From contig NC_092312.1 in NCBI RefSeq assembly GCF_036785885.1, forward strand, positions 20,230,001 through 20,294,000: a stretch of 64,000 nucleotides of DNA, in the 5' to 3' direction. The notes below the pieces were generated by a model that did not search any database, had not been told where the DNA came from, and saw nothing but the letters and a program-made list of their open reading frames with translations. Position numbers and translations under genes: made by a program. This DNA is from Coffea arabica. Its lineage: Eukaryota > Streptophyta > Magnoliopsida > Gentianales > Rubiaceae. Below are positions 35,395 through 48,543 of this stretch, one piece after another; the stretch's first letter is position 1; each line of letters begins with the position of its first letter.

Positions 35395-37591
35395 TCAGGA
35401 CGCTGCAGCAACCAGTTCAGCCTTCTTATCCTCCAGAAGCTTCAACTCTTCGCACCAACCTTCTAATTTTGCTACCTTCTCCAACTGCTCTGGGTTCATA
35501 TCTTGCTCCATGGTTTTCTGCTTTTGAGCTTCTGTCAACCGTATCTACAGGATAGAGAACGAATGCAGCCAGAAATTAACTTCTATGGATTGGGAAGCAG
35601 ATCACAAGCAATATAACCTAATATGTGTAAAAATGTAGGCCAAAGAAGTAAAGGAAAAAAGAAATGATTTTTGGATCAATAATCAGCTAGAATTTTATAT
35701 TTCTGCAAGTGTAATATTTCAGCATAACTCTCTTTAACAGTTTCACTCTTTTGTCGAACCAACTACCCCTTTTGCATAATATCTTATGTGCCACGTTAAA
35801 CCGTTCAGAGCTTTTGTCAAGTAAGTATAAGCTACATATAAAAACAGCCAAGGAGTTTCACATTATTAGAATGTCAATTCCTTCAAACTATCCATCTAGG
35901 AGTCTGATCCATTTAGGCACAAGCACTTTCAGGGTTAGCCTGCAGGTATAAACATAAATTTCTTCCTGCATGCAACTTGTACTATACAAGTTGCTGGCCG
36001 CTGCGATGTTAATGTGCTCATATTTGCTGCAAAAATGAGGAGTGAGACCAGGAGGTTCTGATATTTGCAAGTGACAATAGTGGCATATGCATGTTAATAT
36101 TCCTTATAGAATGATCTTAATAAGGTATAACATGGCAAACAAGTAACTTAGGTGACAAATGAGTCCACCACATCATCAAGCAGACACTCGCCCAAGTCCT
36201 CAGCCTTATAAATCGAGGTGAAGCAGTAATCACCCCATGTTGGCGAGGTGAAGTAGCTATCACCCCATGCTGGTGTACCGTAAATTTCGTGGTAAATGGA
36301 AATTCTAGATTTTGCACTACTTCTCTTAGAGGACCAGCTTCCTCTTCAAGACTTGCAGTCCCCTCTTACATAGGTGCAACCATGCCATTTACTATAATCT
36401 TCCTCTCTCTCTCTCTCTCTGAGTTTGTGGAGGTTGTTTCCTACCCTTTTCATGACAAATGACCTTATCCAGAACATGTAACTCTCAGTAGCAAAAGATT
36501 GTGCCAAGGAAATCATCAGATGTAGAAATAAAGTCCGAAACACCTTAAAGAAGTCTATGCAGTCAGTCATGCAGCTACAACCACTGCAGCTTTACCTTCT
36601 TTTTCAATGCACGTATCTTCTTGTCAATATCCTGAACATGATCAGCCGGAGTCAAACTTTCTTCTGAACTTGAAGGAGGATTAACCACGGAAGGATTTGA
36701 AGATATACTGAGCTCATTCATCTGGGATGCAATTGTCCCTTCAGGCTCCAGCACGTTATTTGAATCTTCCACCGAGGAGGTATCATTTTTTTCAGAATCT
36801 TTACCCTTTTCAAGAGCAGCCTGCCATTAGTCACACAACTTAAACCCACATAACGGAAAGGTAAAATGCATGGGAGAAGCAGAGAAAAGGAAATCACTCC
36901 AAGTATGAAAAAACGATAATAACTACAAGAGTTCCCATTTTAATACTAGCGAATTGTTAAAGAATTATATGGTAAACCCTTGATGATTTGTAATCTCTAG
37001 AACTCTTATTGCAGATTTAAACAGTCACAGAGTTAATAATAGTGATTACTGAAACACAAATTCGACATTAGCTTTTGCTGGCTATAAATTAAGTATGAGA
37101 ATAGCCGTAATTCACATTACGTAATTCAAATAAAAGAAGCAGGGATAGAAAAGAAAACCTGCAAACGCTTTTCCTTCTTTCGTTCATTCCTCTTAGCGGA
37201 TTTAGTCTTGGGCTTGGAGGCATCCGTCACCGGATCGTACCCCGGCGGCACATCCTGCAACGACGCCATCTCCTTTTTCCACTGTTATGACAATCCACCA
37301 TTCAAAGAAAATATTAGCAATTTAGTAAAGCAAAAAACACAAAAATAGATTAAAGAGGCTTACTAGGGAGCCTTTGGATTGATAAATGGCAACTTCTTCT
37401 TGAGGAACATAACCCGCCCTAATCTTAATGGGCTTACGGAGAGTGCCGTCGGGCCGTCGAGTTGGGGCCAGTATTCTCTCTCCTTCTTTTAGGGTTTTGC
37501 CCAGCTCAGCCGTTAATTGCTTCAATTCGTCTTCGCCGCCTCCTCCTCCGCCACCACCACTGCCACCATTGTACTTGGCCCTGCTCCCCAT
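35395..37591 (-). CDS. PYM: Partner of Y14 and Mago (PYM/WIBG)
   Basis: PYM binds the Mago-Y14 dimer and releases exon junction complexes from spliced mRNA in the cytoplasm. Four exons join in frame: 37364-37591, 37159-37281, 36596-36820 and 35395-35544. They total 726 bases, or 241 residues. The N-terminus has a glycine run (GGGGGGGG), then the Mago-binding module [19 protein letters not shown]. Next come [17 protein letters not shown], a basic stretch ([17 protein letters not shown]), a Ser-rich linker and a C-terminal coiled coil ([36 protein letters not shown]). All splice sites are GT-AG. The start is the first ATG upstream of the poly-Gly stretch. Confidence 0.95.
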
Positions 37592-38985
37592 CTTGTTTAA
37601 CTTAATAGTACTAATTTCTTCTGTGTGTGGAAAAAAAATACTGTATTTATTTGTACTTCAGTAAATTTAATCATGTACGAGTAAAATTGGAAGACAACTT
37701 AGATAGATGACAAAAAAAAATTTTTTTTTTTAAAAGGCAAGTGATTAGAGCATCACTGAATTGGTTTACCGGAGCTGATGTTTACTTTCGTTGTTCCACG
37801 TAGACTGTGTTCGTCGGGTGTGGTCGGGGAACTCGACCACGTCAATCTAGTAAACCAATCAGCCCAATCTAAAGTACCTACAAGGACCATGTTTCCCGGC
37901 CCACATTGTCTCTACAGGGAGTCCATTAGGCCCTCCGTCACTTTGATCTGTGATTTAATTATTGAGCCAATCATACTTCGTTCCTATTTCGGGTATATGG
38001 ATTAATTTTTGATACGCTATTAATGTAATCATAATTTTTTAATTTACAGCGTTGAATATATGTACATATGTATGATTTGAATTCAATTCATATGGTATGA
38101 TCTAAACCTACTAGTATTAAAAAAAATTAGAATTCATTTATGACAGGTTCAAATCAATCTGTGGAGATCATCGTCAATTTTAGCGATGGCATTCTTGTGC
38201 TTCTTGAGAAATACCCAAACACAACGAAACTACTCACCTACTACTTAATTTCGACGGTATCAAACTTCTACATATATAGAAAGGACTAATCAGAAGGATT
38301 TTGAGTTCAATGGTTTGGCACAATAGAGAATGTGTCGAGGAAAATGAGGGGTGAAACTGTTTTTTTTTTTAGCTCTCCCTGTACGCACTGGTCTGCATCG
38401 CAAACGCATACATTCTCAAATCTCATACAAACAATTTGCAACTTCAGAAGCACAACATCTACGATACTACCATAAATAGTTTTTTTACCCAGAAAATGGC
38501 ACATTTTTCTCCAAAATACTCCATCAGTCGTGGCATCAACATAAGCGCATCCTTACACACAGCAAGCCGTTCCAACACGAACAATAATAAAGAGAAGGCA
38601 AGACCGAATTCGACATGGCTTCTTCAGAACTGGCCGTGTTTTGTTCAGGCCCTTCTTTTCATTCCGAAAAGCAAGTATACAGGGGTCTACCTTGTTATGA
38701 ACTCACTATAATGGCGACAACAAAACTTTTACATGAATTGAATAACATCATTCTGATGCACCAAGACTTCCTTTCTCTAGGATTTCATGCTTTCAATTGA
38801 TACAAAGCAACAAACAACACACTTCATCTATACAATCAAAAAATTGATCCCACCAAGTCACTATTCATCAAGTCAGAGAAGTTGGCCTCACACCCAATTT
38901 GTTATCGCTTGTTGCACCATGAGGTGATCCTTGAATGCGGCAGATGGTTACTCACAGCAATAGTTCCCCCACTTTAAACCTCCTA
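37592..38985. other. PYM promoter and TMEM87-like 3' flank
   Basis: The right side of PYM (37592 to about 37750) should contain its promoter. A foldback-like pair attggtttac/gtaaaccaat lies at about 37759-37770 and 37848-37859. The stretch 38300-38985 is downstream of the TMEM87-like stop and may include its 3' UTR. No gene is supported here. Confidence 0.4.
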
Positions 38986-41900
38986 TCAGTCGTCTTCTAA
39001 GTCAGAGGAGTCACTACCTTCCTTTCTATCCTGTTTCACTAGACTGATATCACCTTCTCTGCACAGTGCTTCACTTTCTTCATCATCAAGCTCGTCACCT
39101 TTTTCACCAGCATAAGCGTAACTGGTGATATTGCCATGTCAGAAGAACAAACCAAGAAGGAAAAGGTCAAAAAGGGGAATAGAGGACCAGTCAGAAGGTT
39201 CAACAATGAAGCCTGCACAACTTTTGCAGCTTCATGGCAATACATATGCCTTCTTAACTTGTGACATTTGAAAATTGTGGAGTTCAAAAAATCTAAAGCT
39301 TACCGTTGACAGCTCAGTGATGGTGCCCAGAGGTAGCAGATAACAGATAGCAATGCGAATGCTAGAATGTCCCAAAAGGCAGTAATAATCCAAGCACCCT
39401 GCCACTTCTCGTTGAAGGGATCTGTTGCTTTGAAATAAAGCTGAAACAGTGAAGAACAACAATGGCAAAGGCATAAGAAATTCTGAAATAATTAACAAAT
39501 ATTAGAAACAAAGTACCTCGCTAAGCTAAAGAACAGGTGATTGAAGGTCACAATGATCCTTTGACCTCTCACCCTCCAGTTCGAGCAAGCATAATAAACA
39601 TAACAACCCATATTTACTCATTTCCAAATAACTGAGAAAGTGTTCAGGGCCGTGAACGGAAACAAAAAAAAAAATTTGAAAGAATTGCAAACAGTTTCTC
39701 ATCGTCTCTTGTTGTTCTTCCAACATTCAGCCTGTCAGTGTTAATAAATTGAAAAATCTTCCACAGTAGATGTCATCGGAATTTTACTTGTCCAGATTCA
39801 TGAAGTGCTTTCAGTGGACATGTTAACTGATTTCTCAGGGCCCCAAGGACGATTTAAAGCTGCATAGTTGATAAGGGACTGCAATCAATGCTAGACATGC
39901 GTCCTTGCGGAAAACATTTTAATCTTCTCCTGGCATCTTTTCTGATTAGATGACTAATTAATCAATCTTTGAAAAGTTCCCTAATAACCAAATAGTTATC
40001 AGTCAAAGAAAAATATTACATGTTGTTCGAAGGTAACATCCCCAGGTCTAATTGTAGCATCAAAAGTTTATAAAAGTTTCCACAAATCAAGAATAACAAA
40101 CAATTACAATAGACAAGTAATTTAAGACTTAAATTTGCAACCAAACAATTAGAAAATGTAGTCCACATTCTAATATTATTTCCTTCGCAGGAATCACTTA
40201 ACAAACAATCGACAACAGTAATTCAGAAGGGACTCCCATTAGTAAAAATTAACAGGTAACTAAATATTTTCAGGATAAAAAGGCACAAGCATAAGCCACA
40301 CCATGTATTTTGAACAAATTTGAAACGTGTTTCATTCTAACAAACAATTTACCTCATAACATATCCAAGCAACTGAAGCAATAACTGTCACTGCCAATGC
40401 ATTTGAAAATTTTCTGTAGATATCCAACTTTACAGAACTTCTTTTTGCCTGCAAAGCATGTATGACAAGATGGATCAGTACACTGTTGAAGAGTACAAGA
40501 ATTAAGGATGACAGTTCCCATTTATTTTCAAGACAAAATTAATGTAAATATGGAGAACCTGTAGCTGCTCCAATGTCTTCGAAAGAGAAGTAAAAATCCA
40601 CAAGATCAAAAATGCATCCAGCAATGCATCAGGAAGGACCAGAAAGACTCTAGCTCGTCCTGCTATATCGTTTATGGTTCCAACATACTCGGCAATATTA
40701 AGCAATTCAGATGCCAAGAAGTAAGTTATTCCGAGAAGCAGCACCTTTGTGGTAAGTCCGCCAAGAGTAGGACGGACAACACCAAAGCCCATTGCAACTG
40801 AAAGAATAAGAAGACGAAGAAGGGTCTTCCTAATGGCTCCAATTGTTACAACCAAGGTTGTAATTCCTGCAGGTCTTGTTCCAGTGCCGTTGAAGAATGC
40901 ATAATCAAAGTACCAGAAAATCATCTCAAGCAATCCAAGAGCGATAACAACAGCAATGCAGTGCTGAAGTTGCAAAACATCTTTCCAATATCTCACATAC
41001 TGAAAAAACCATATGGCACTGAGGACTGCATAAGCAACAGACATAAACACATAAAACTTCATGAGAGGAGACATTCTACCAGGTAAGTATCCATCAGGAT
41101 TTTTCCATAATGTCCTTCCAGTCACCTTCAATCCCTTGAGCTTTGGATCACATGAGATAAAGAACAAGTTGTACATCCCAGTCTTTCTTATATAGGCCTC
41201 CTTATTTTTCATGCGGGCAGACATCAAATTTCCTCTGAAATGCACGTTCAAAACAACAGGCCAGTTGATATCAGTTGCCGAAGGTATCCTAATCACCTCT
41301 CCTTGCTTACAGCCTTCCAGTTTTGCAAGATCTGGGGTGCAGCAAATAGACCTCTGCCCACCATAAGGCGAACCACCAATATTATCCCGATCAGCTGCCT
41401 CAAAAATTACAACTTGTACCAATCCACTGCTGTATGCCATTTCAGGGTGCTGGTCTGCAGCAGATCTACCCCTCCAAAATGTGATATTCTCAAACCTATA
41501 TTATTTAATTCTTAACCTTTCAGTAAACAGAGCTAATGAACGTGCTCACATAAACAAGAAAAATGCAGAACTAGCATACGAGGGTCGCAAAATTTATTAC
41601 AAAATCTTGGTACACTTCAAATTCTATCGTGCTCAACAACTAAAAATGGCCAGGTCTAATTCATCAAACTTTGGTTTTGTCTCCAAAACCAAGTAAACTC
41701 GTACTCACGGTTTCCATTGACCAGCCTTCTCATTTTCCAGTCGCAATAACTTCGAAGAATACCATAGAATACAAATTTCCCACCATAAGTACACAGGGAC
41801 TTTGAAGAACTATTTTATCCAACAGCATAGATTGGAACTGATACTAAAACATTCCAAAAAAGCTAAAAGAGAGAAAAATAATTATTTCAAAATTCCAGTG

Positions 41901-42587
41901 TCAGGACTTCAAACTCAAATAACCCATAGAACTTGTCATCTTATGTAGCTTCCGAGGATCACAAGCCCCAATAAAGTAACAAAGTCGCCGAGAATATAGG
42001 AAATTTTATACCTTTCTCGATTTTGATAAGATCGTTCATAAACTTTACTTAATGCCACTAACGAGAATTTAATTGTATTCCTGAATTTGGAAACCCAGTC
42101 ATAGTTTGTGGAGTTCGCGCTACTTCACTCACTGAAGTTCAAAAAAGGCTACTTCTGAACTAAAATATCCACTCTCTTCCAATCACCGGCTACTAAGCAA
42201 AATGCTCCAAATTTTGACCCATGCATCCAAATTGTTTAATTAGATCTGACCAAATCTCGATCAATTGCACCCAAAAAAAAAAAAAAAGGCATGAAGGAAA
42301 CAGTCATTCGAAAAATAGTTACCAAGTGTACTGCTAACGAGAAATTACCGGATGTAAGAGAGACCATCATGTACGGCGGAGTGGAATCCGCGGCGTGTCG
42401 ACGGAGGGGAGGACTGAGATGCGAGGATGCCTTCGCTGCCACCGGAGAGTAGGTAAGCATTGCCGACTTCTCGGAATGGATCTCCATGGTAGTCGTGGAT
42501 TGAGGATTCAGCTGATCTGACGGCTGATATTAATACAATGACGAGGAAGCGGAGAACTGAAGTGCAAGTATTGCTCGGCCAGCGCAT
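38986..42587 (-). CDS. TMEM87-like GOST-family seven-transmembrane protein
   Basis: This belongs to the 'lung seven transmembrane receptor'/GOST family (TMEM87 branch), Golgi/endomembrane proteins with a luminal beta-rich domain. Five exons join in frame: 42349-42587, 40559-41495, 40353-40448, 39304-39440 and 38986-39121. They total 1545 bases, or 514 residues. A signal peptide is visible (SVLRFLVIVLISAVRS), followed by a luminal domain with a conserved HGGSEG-like SGGSEG. Seven hydrophobic segments run from FYVFMSVAYAVLSAIWFF to ILAFALLSVICYLW. The tail is acidic (LDDEESEA, DSSDLEDD). Length fits the plant family. The molecular role in plants is little known; trafficking or channel functions are suggested for animal TMEM87. 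Confidence 0.93.
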
Positions 42588-43150
42588 TGTGGCGCGAGCC
42601 GCGAGGGAGACAACAAAGGAGAGTTAAAATCGGAAGGAAGAGAAATGAGTTGAGTACTATTTGGATCCGCGAATTTGATGCAGATTGCAGTGAGGAAAGC
42701 AAGGGAACTCAAAATATGTCAACTTCAAGCAAGATGTGAAGGCGTGTTTTTTAATATAGCTCGCCACAATTTGGCTCCTGCATCCAGCTCTTCCTCAAAT
42801 ATCTTTTTGCGATATCATATCCCGGTTGTGTATTGGTTATTGTTGAATATATTAGTCTTAAATTGCAAGGTTTCGTCACTGATTTTTTTTTTTTTTTTTG
42901 TCAATACGATAAATTATCCTACACGACTGAGGGTAAGGGAAAGAGGATCCAAGAGGTACAAAGATAATTCGAAAAGGACTGAACCACTGAATCAGACTGA
43001 TGCACTATGCATCCACCTGAATTTTTAAGTAGAACCACTTTTAATATGGAAAATTGGTGTCCCACTCTACCAAGTTTTAATGCATTGGTGGTGGCCACCA
43101 ACCTTTGAATCGGTGATTTGTTATCACTAGTCATAATGACAAATAAATTA
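42588..43150. other. Promoter side of the TMEM87-like gene
   Basis: Non-coding stretch upstream of the signal-peptide exon. It contains an 18-base T run near 42883-42900. No gene is supported. Confidence 0.4.
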
Positions 43151-43479
43151 CTCCCTCCGTTCCACTTTGATAGTCTCGTTTCTTTTTTCACACAGTTTAA
43201 GAAAAAATAGTTAACTTTGTTGGAAAAGTAAATTTAGATTGCTATTTTTCTAAAATACCCTCACATTAAATATGATACAACTTTATGGGAACTTGAATTA
43301 ATGGTAAAAAAAGAATCAACTCTCATTAAATGGGGTAGGTTTATAGTAACAACTACTTACATTGAATAAGGGTATTTTAGGAAAATTAAAATACAACTAC
43401 ATTCTTTAATTGGAAAGTGGACTACAATTTGGGATAGATAAAAAAGGAATATAGGACTATCAAAGTGAGACGGAGGAAT
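43151..43479. mobile_element. Stowaway-like (mariner) MITE, 329 bp
   Basis: The left end CTCCCTCCGTTCCACTTTGA and the right end ATTCCTCCGTCTCACTTTGA (read in reverse) form inverted repeats that continue into gatagtc. TA flanks both sides (43149-43150 and 43480-43481 region), the mariner target. The interior is AT-rich and non-coding. It lies in the spacer upstream of the TMEM87-like gene. Confidence 0.8.
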
Positions 43480-45729
43480 TAGGAAGTACTACTACTATAA
43501 TTTACTGCTTCATCTCTTGCTTGTTTTCGCCTTTCGGTATGGTAAATAAATCGTAGCATGCAATTCCAATTTCAAAAAACTTCATCTAGAAAAGTTTTAT
43601 ATATGAGTAAATCTCACCTAAAAATTAGAAAAGTGTCAAATACTAGAAACCCTCTCCTAAAAATTCGTAATGGTTGAAATTGGGAAAAAAATTTTGATTT
43701 ATTCTTAACTAAAATGTTGTATTGGGTGAAACTGAAATTAAGAAATTAATTTAAGTGGCTTATAACCGAGAAAGATGCTTAGCTATGGTGCCTTATGTTT
43801 AGAAATTGCTTCCTATGCATTAGTAAATGAAAAAGCAGCCTCTCTATTGCAGCATCAAAATTGTCTCTGACATCATTTCATTTGATTTAGTACGTAATTC
43901 ACCAATATTATTCGATTTAACTTTAAGCTGAAGACAAGTACATTTTAATGGCTTTGCGCCAGGAGCAATCATCAAAATGACCGTCCTTGAAAGATTCATG
44001 GTCATGATTGATCAAAAAAATATAAGAGTCAAATCATTATATGTATATCATTTTTAACATCGTGCAGGCGAGTCACAAAAATTTTTTATATTTACATTGT
44101 GTTCAAAATGAATTACACCTTGAAAAAATAAATGTACATGTTGTAAAATTGGACAAAACAGACAAAAACGGTTGACCTAACAATTGTTTGTACCCAAATC
44201 CACGTTTTAACAGATTTGCCTGATTAATAACCTTCTCTCTATCTCTCTCTCTTTTTGTGGTTGGCTGCAGAGGTGTCAGAATGAATGATTTGGGCAGATT
44301 TGAATTGGATAAAATGGGTGATGTGTATAAGTGAGTCAATCCATTTATACTCATTTAATTAGATGGAGATAAATGAATAAGTCAAAAAATGAATTGGATA
44401 ATCTAATTACCCATTTATAACCCATTTATATTAACTTTTTGTAAATTTATTTTTGCAAACTAAGTTATCAATTTATACCATCATTTGCAACCATCATTAG
44501 TCTTAAATATTTACTTATAATGCACAATAAGTCTAATTATCAATTTTTTTCCCATCTGTATTCTGTGTCGCAAAATTACATACTATTTAATAATTAAACA
44601 ATAATAATATAAAAATTTGAACTAAGTACTATAAAGTTAACATAAAAATTTAATTTAAAAATTTTGAACCTCTAGCATTTTTTCATGTGTAAATTTAAAA
44701 TTTCATTTTGGAAAAGTAAGAAAAGAGGTTAAAACTTGTCATAAATTGGTAATGCTGAAAAATGAGTAAATTAACAAACTAAGATAAAATAAAATGATAA
44801 GATAAAACCAACAAATAATAATAATAATAATGAACAAAAGTAGTTAATATCGAAGACAATTCTAAATGGGTTAATTAAGTTTGATGGGTTATCCAATAAA
44901 TGGGTATTATTGGGTAACCCATTTATACCCATACGCAAAAATTTAAGATATTCATACCCACCTATTTATGGACGGGTACGGGTAAATTTAATTAAATGGG
45001 TTTGTTTGACAGCTATAGTTGACTGGTGATGATTGAAGAAAAGAAAGAGAAGTGTTGGCAATGGACTTCGTTACACTGAAATTTTTCCTCTGTCTAGCAA
45101 AATGGGATTTGATCTTTCTCTACAAACATTCTTTTTTTTTCTCTACTAAATCAATAAAAAATAATGACTTCCGGTTCCCAGTCTTCAAGCAATTTATAAA
45201 AAAAAAAACCCATGATTTTTTTAGCTTGATCCAGTTTGATGGTACTTTAGTTCCATTATTTTGCTAAAGGATAAACAACTGGCTTTAGCTGCCGAGAATC
45301 CCCCAAATGCACTCTTCCACAAATTGATCAATAGCTACAAGTTCATCCCCCGGTCTGTGTCATTAACAACATCCAATACATGAGAAGGGGTCTGTCCTCT
45401 ATCCTCGTTGTTAATTTGTCTACGTCGCGTATTATTGTGCAAGTCCACACTGCTAGGCTCACAATTATGGTTTCTGCTGGTAACTTAGCCACTTTTGCTG
45501 CTATTAGGTAAAGTTCAAAGATTTCTGTCGAGAGAAAGTGAGAAGAATCAAACGTGCAGACCAAAACCAGTACATTGGATCCCAAAAATCCACATTGACA
45601 ATAACAGTACTAGAAAATGATAGTAAAAACACATTTAAAACTAGTAAAGATCCAGTATAAGTTAATACAAAGTACCATAATCAGGATAAGAGAAAGATGA
45701 ATTTGTTTTTATTACATAAAATAAGCACA
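43480..45729. other. AT-rich spacer with transposon debris
   Basis: No gene is seen. At about 44280-45010, fragments built from aaatgggt/acccattta units occur in both orientations (atttatacccat, aaatgggtaattaaatggg-type blocks). This resembles a decayed hAT-type non-autonomous element. The rest has no recognisable content. Confidence 0.4.
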
Positions 45730-48543
45730 CTACTGAGACTCTTCTTTTACAGCAACATCAGTCAATGAATAATTGTTGTTTTCTTGAGATGAGCATTTTC
45801 GCCGAGTTGCTTCATTTGTGAAATCTAAGAACTTCTCGAGAATCCAGTTTGGTGTCCTTAGAAAGAGAAGCATGTGATCGGGGCACGAGTGAACCCTTAG
45901 AAACCTTGGAAGGAAACACAGGTGGTGTGAGCCCAGGTGAAGCTTTTACTTCGTGGCTCGCCGGAGAAGAATCGCGCCGTCTGCCTCCAGTTGATGGCTT
46001 TGGCTCAGATTTTTTGGAAGAACGAGCATTGATTGCGGACACGGCCGGAAATTCTGTGGGAGGAGAAACAGCCGACTGCAGTAACACCATGCATCCGAGG
46101 CCAATCTCGTTCTCTGGTATGTAATGATTGGCACGCTGATATACTAGTACATCTTCTTCATCTTTATTCTGACTCCGAGAGATTGCTAAACCTTGCAGAT
46201 CATTGCAAATTTGTTCTGGAATTCTTTCGGGAGGGGGCGAAACTAGTCGTCCAACCGCTGGCCTTTTTCGTTTGGTAAGAACCCCTAGAGGAGGTTGGAC
46301 AATTCCTGTTAACGAAAAGGCAACATCTTGTTCGCCATGAATGGAGCCGTCTAAAATTAGCTTCAACTGGTATGTACAACTTCTATAAAAGAGACTACTG
46401 AATATAAGTACTGCCAAACCTCCATGGCCTGGTTGGTAAATTACTATCGAAAATTTAAGATACGTTTTTATCTTACCATATATTATATCGTAAAAAGTAC
46501 TACAGTGCTAATCTAAATAAAATTTTCAAATAATCTCGTATCACAAAAGATGTTACAGTGTTCACAAATAAATTGACACGGCACCAATAATTACCATGGA
46601 ATAAAAGTAGTTAGGGTCATAATGTTTGAAGTCCATTGGGTATCAAACAAAGCGAACGCATGGTTGAAAGAATCTTACCATGCACATTTTGCTTCTTAAT
46701 GTAGTTCGCAGAGGATGCTGTCTTGGAAGCTGAATTTGATCCAGACTTTGCAGCATTTTTCAAGAGTGAGGACTGACCAGGCTCAGTTACTTGGTTACTC
46801 CGACTCTCTCCGTTTGTTTGTTCATGATCATTGAGAGTTTCCTTTTCTCCCAGCCTTGATCCACAAACATGGCATGACTCTGATTCTTCAGATGGCCCTA
46901 GATTCCAAAAGGGGTTGTCTGTTCCAGTTTGCCACTCTTTTAACACTTGCGTACGAAGAACTATATGACGAACTTATATGGAACAAGCAATCTAAATGAA
47001 TCTTCGAGGCTAGTAAAAGGGCCTAGATAGCATAAATTGCGCATAATTTCTAATAAGTTTTGAGAAGTCCCCTCTCTTTGTTTTCCACTTCTTGAGTTCC
47101 TTCCATCCTACACTCCCTACTCCCACTAAAAAAAAAATTATAAATAAAAACTTTTTTTATTAAGTTGGGCTGAACCAACTCAAACTCAAATCGTTTTTAC
47201 CCGTTCAAATTAAGGCCGAGTGTAATGAAGAATGGGTTGGGCTAAAGTTAGGCCTAAAACTTAGACCCAATATCAAAGTGAGCCGAACTAGATCTCACCT
47301 GGGCCGAGTAAGGCGGCGGCGCATTCATGTATTACTCATTTGTTGCTACTTATTTTATACATACATTCTATCTTCAACCTGTGTGAATACCGTAATATTT
47401 GTATGTCTTCACAAATAAAATAATTTCGTTGATATTTTCACGTAAAAATATTGTGTGTTGATATTATTAGTGCTTAATCCGATGCCAGCAAGCATGCAGC
47501 AGTTATTGTGTTTCATATGGAATGATTAAATAATAATATTCAACGAGGAGTCAACTATATATTCATGACCTGAGTTATCAAAAGAATTCAATATAACAAA
47601 TTTTTTGCATATAAAAAAAAAGTCATAGTTAGACATTTAGACTATTGCAATTATTTATAAATGTTTTAATTGTTTACATAAAGATCATGAGAAAATTCAA
47701 GCATGGAAAATAACTGGAAGCAATAATAGACTAATTGATTTAGCCTTTTAGTCATAAAACTTTCACTAATTGAAAAAAGAAAATGTTATTTGCACTTCGT
47801 TTTTTTTTTTTTTAAATTTGTACCCCGCCATTTGTTTTATTATATTGTCTAATAAATAAAACTATATGACTAAAATAATAGTGAGGGTGTGAATAACAAA
47901 AATGGGAATGCAAATAACATTTTCTTGAAAAAAATATAAAAATAAATTTGACAAATGTCGTTTCTCAGGTCAAACTTTGAAATAAAATGCAAGTATTTTA
48001 CAACTTATTTTAATTGGTATATATACATTAGTCAAAATTATTCAATCACATACTATACGGTGGTTAAAGGTAATTGGATACTTATATTAACATAATTAAT
48101 TATCAAGAGGGATAAAGAACACTCACACTGATTTCTGCAATAAAAACACACAATCTCCTCGTGCAAGAGATCTGATCAGAGAATTCAAGTTCAAAAGTGT
48201 TAATTATTAGGCCAAGACTTAAAAGAAAAAAAAAAAAACAACCTAACTTATCTTTTATAACAACAAACAATTACGATTCAAGAATTCCAAATGTATAATG
48301 CTGAAAAATCTATTAAAAAAATTTCACAAAGGAGAGATAACAAGAAAAGTTAATAAATTTATCTTGCAGGTTGGAAAACAGTTAAAGATGAGGATAAAAA
48401 GGTTTTTTTTTAAAAAAAAATGAAGATCGTCATTACATACCAAGGAATTTCATTGCATCTTCACTCATTATGCATATACAAGACAGCTTGCCAGCCAATT
48501 CGAAAGAAAGATCTCCAGATGCTTGCAAAGGTATTTCAATTGT
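45730..48543 (-). CDS. Unrecognised multi-exon protein, 5' end missing
   Basis: Three exons join with consistent phases. Exon 48441-48543 begins TIEIPLQASGDLSFELAG. Exon 46679-46945 begins VLKEWQTGTDNPFW, with a zinc-like CHVCG. The last exon starts at 46410 after a CAG and contains YQLKLILDGSIHGEQD, KRKRPAVGR, RANHYIPENEIGLGCMVL and a Ser/Pro/Lys-rich tail. The frame ends at TGA 45812-45814. The +1 frame stays open to TAG 45730-45732 and reads protein-like (TPNWILEKFLDFTNEATRRK). A one-base indel or assembly error near 45880 may therefore have removed the true C-terminus. No start codon exon was found to the right of 48543. The basic, low-complexity character suggests a nuclear protein. I do not recognise the family; it may be a decaying gene. 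Confidence 0.6.
46437..46565 (-). repeat. AT-rich MITE-like copy (family A, copy 3)
   Basis: In reverse it reads ...ATTATTTGAAAATTTTATTT, then CACTGTAGTACTTTTT and GATATAATATATGGTAAGAT. The block order matches the copies at about 13440-13540 and 33690-33790. It sits in the intron between the last two exons of the unrecognised gene. Confidence 0.5.
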
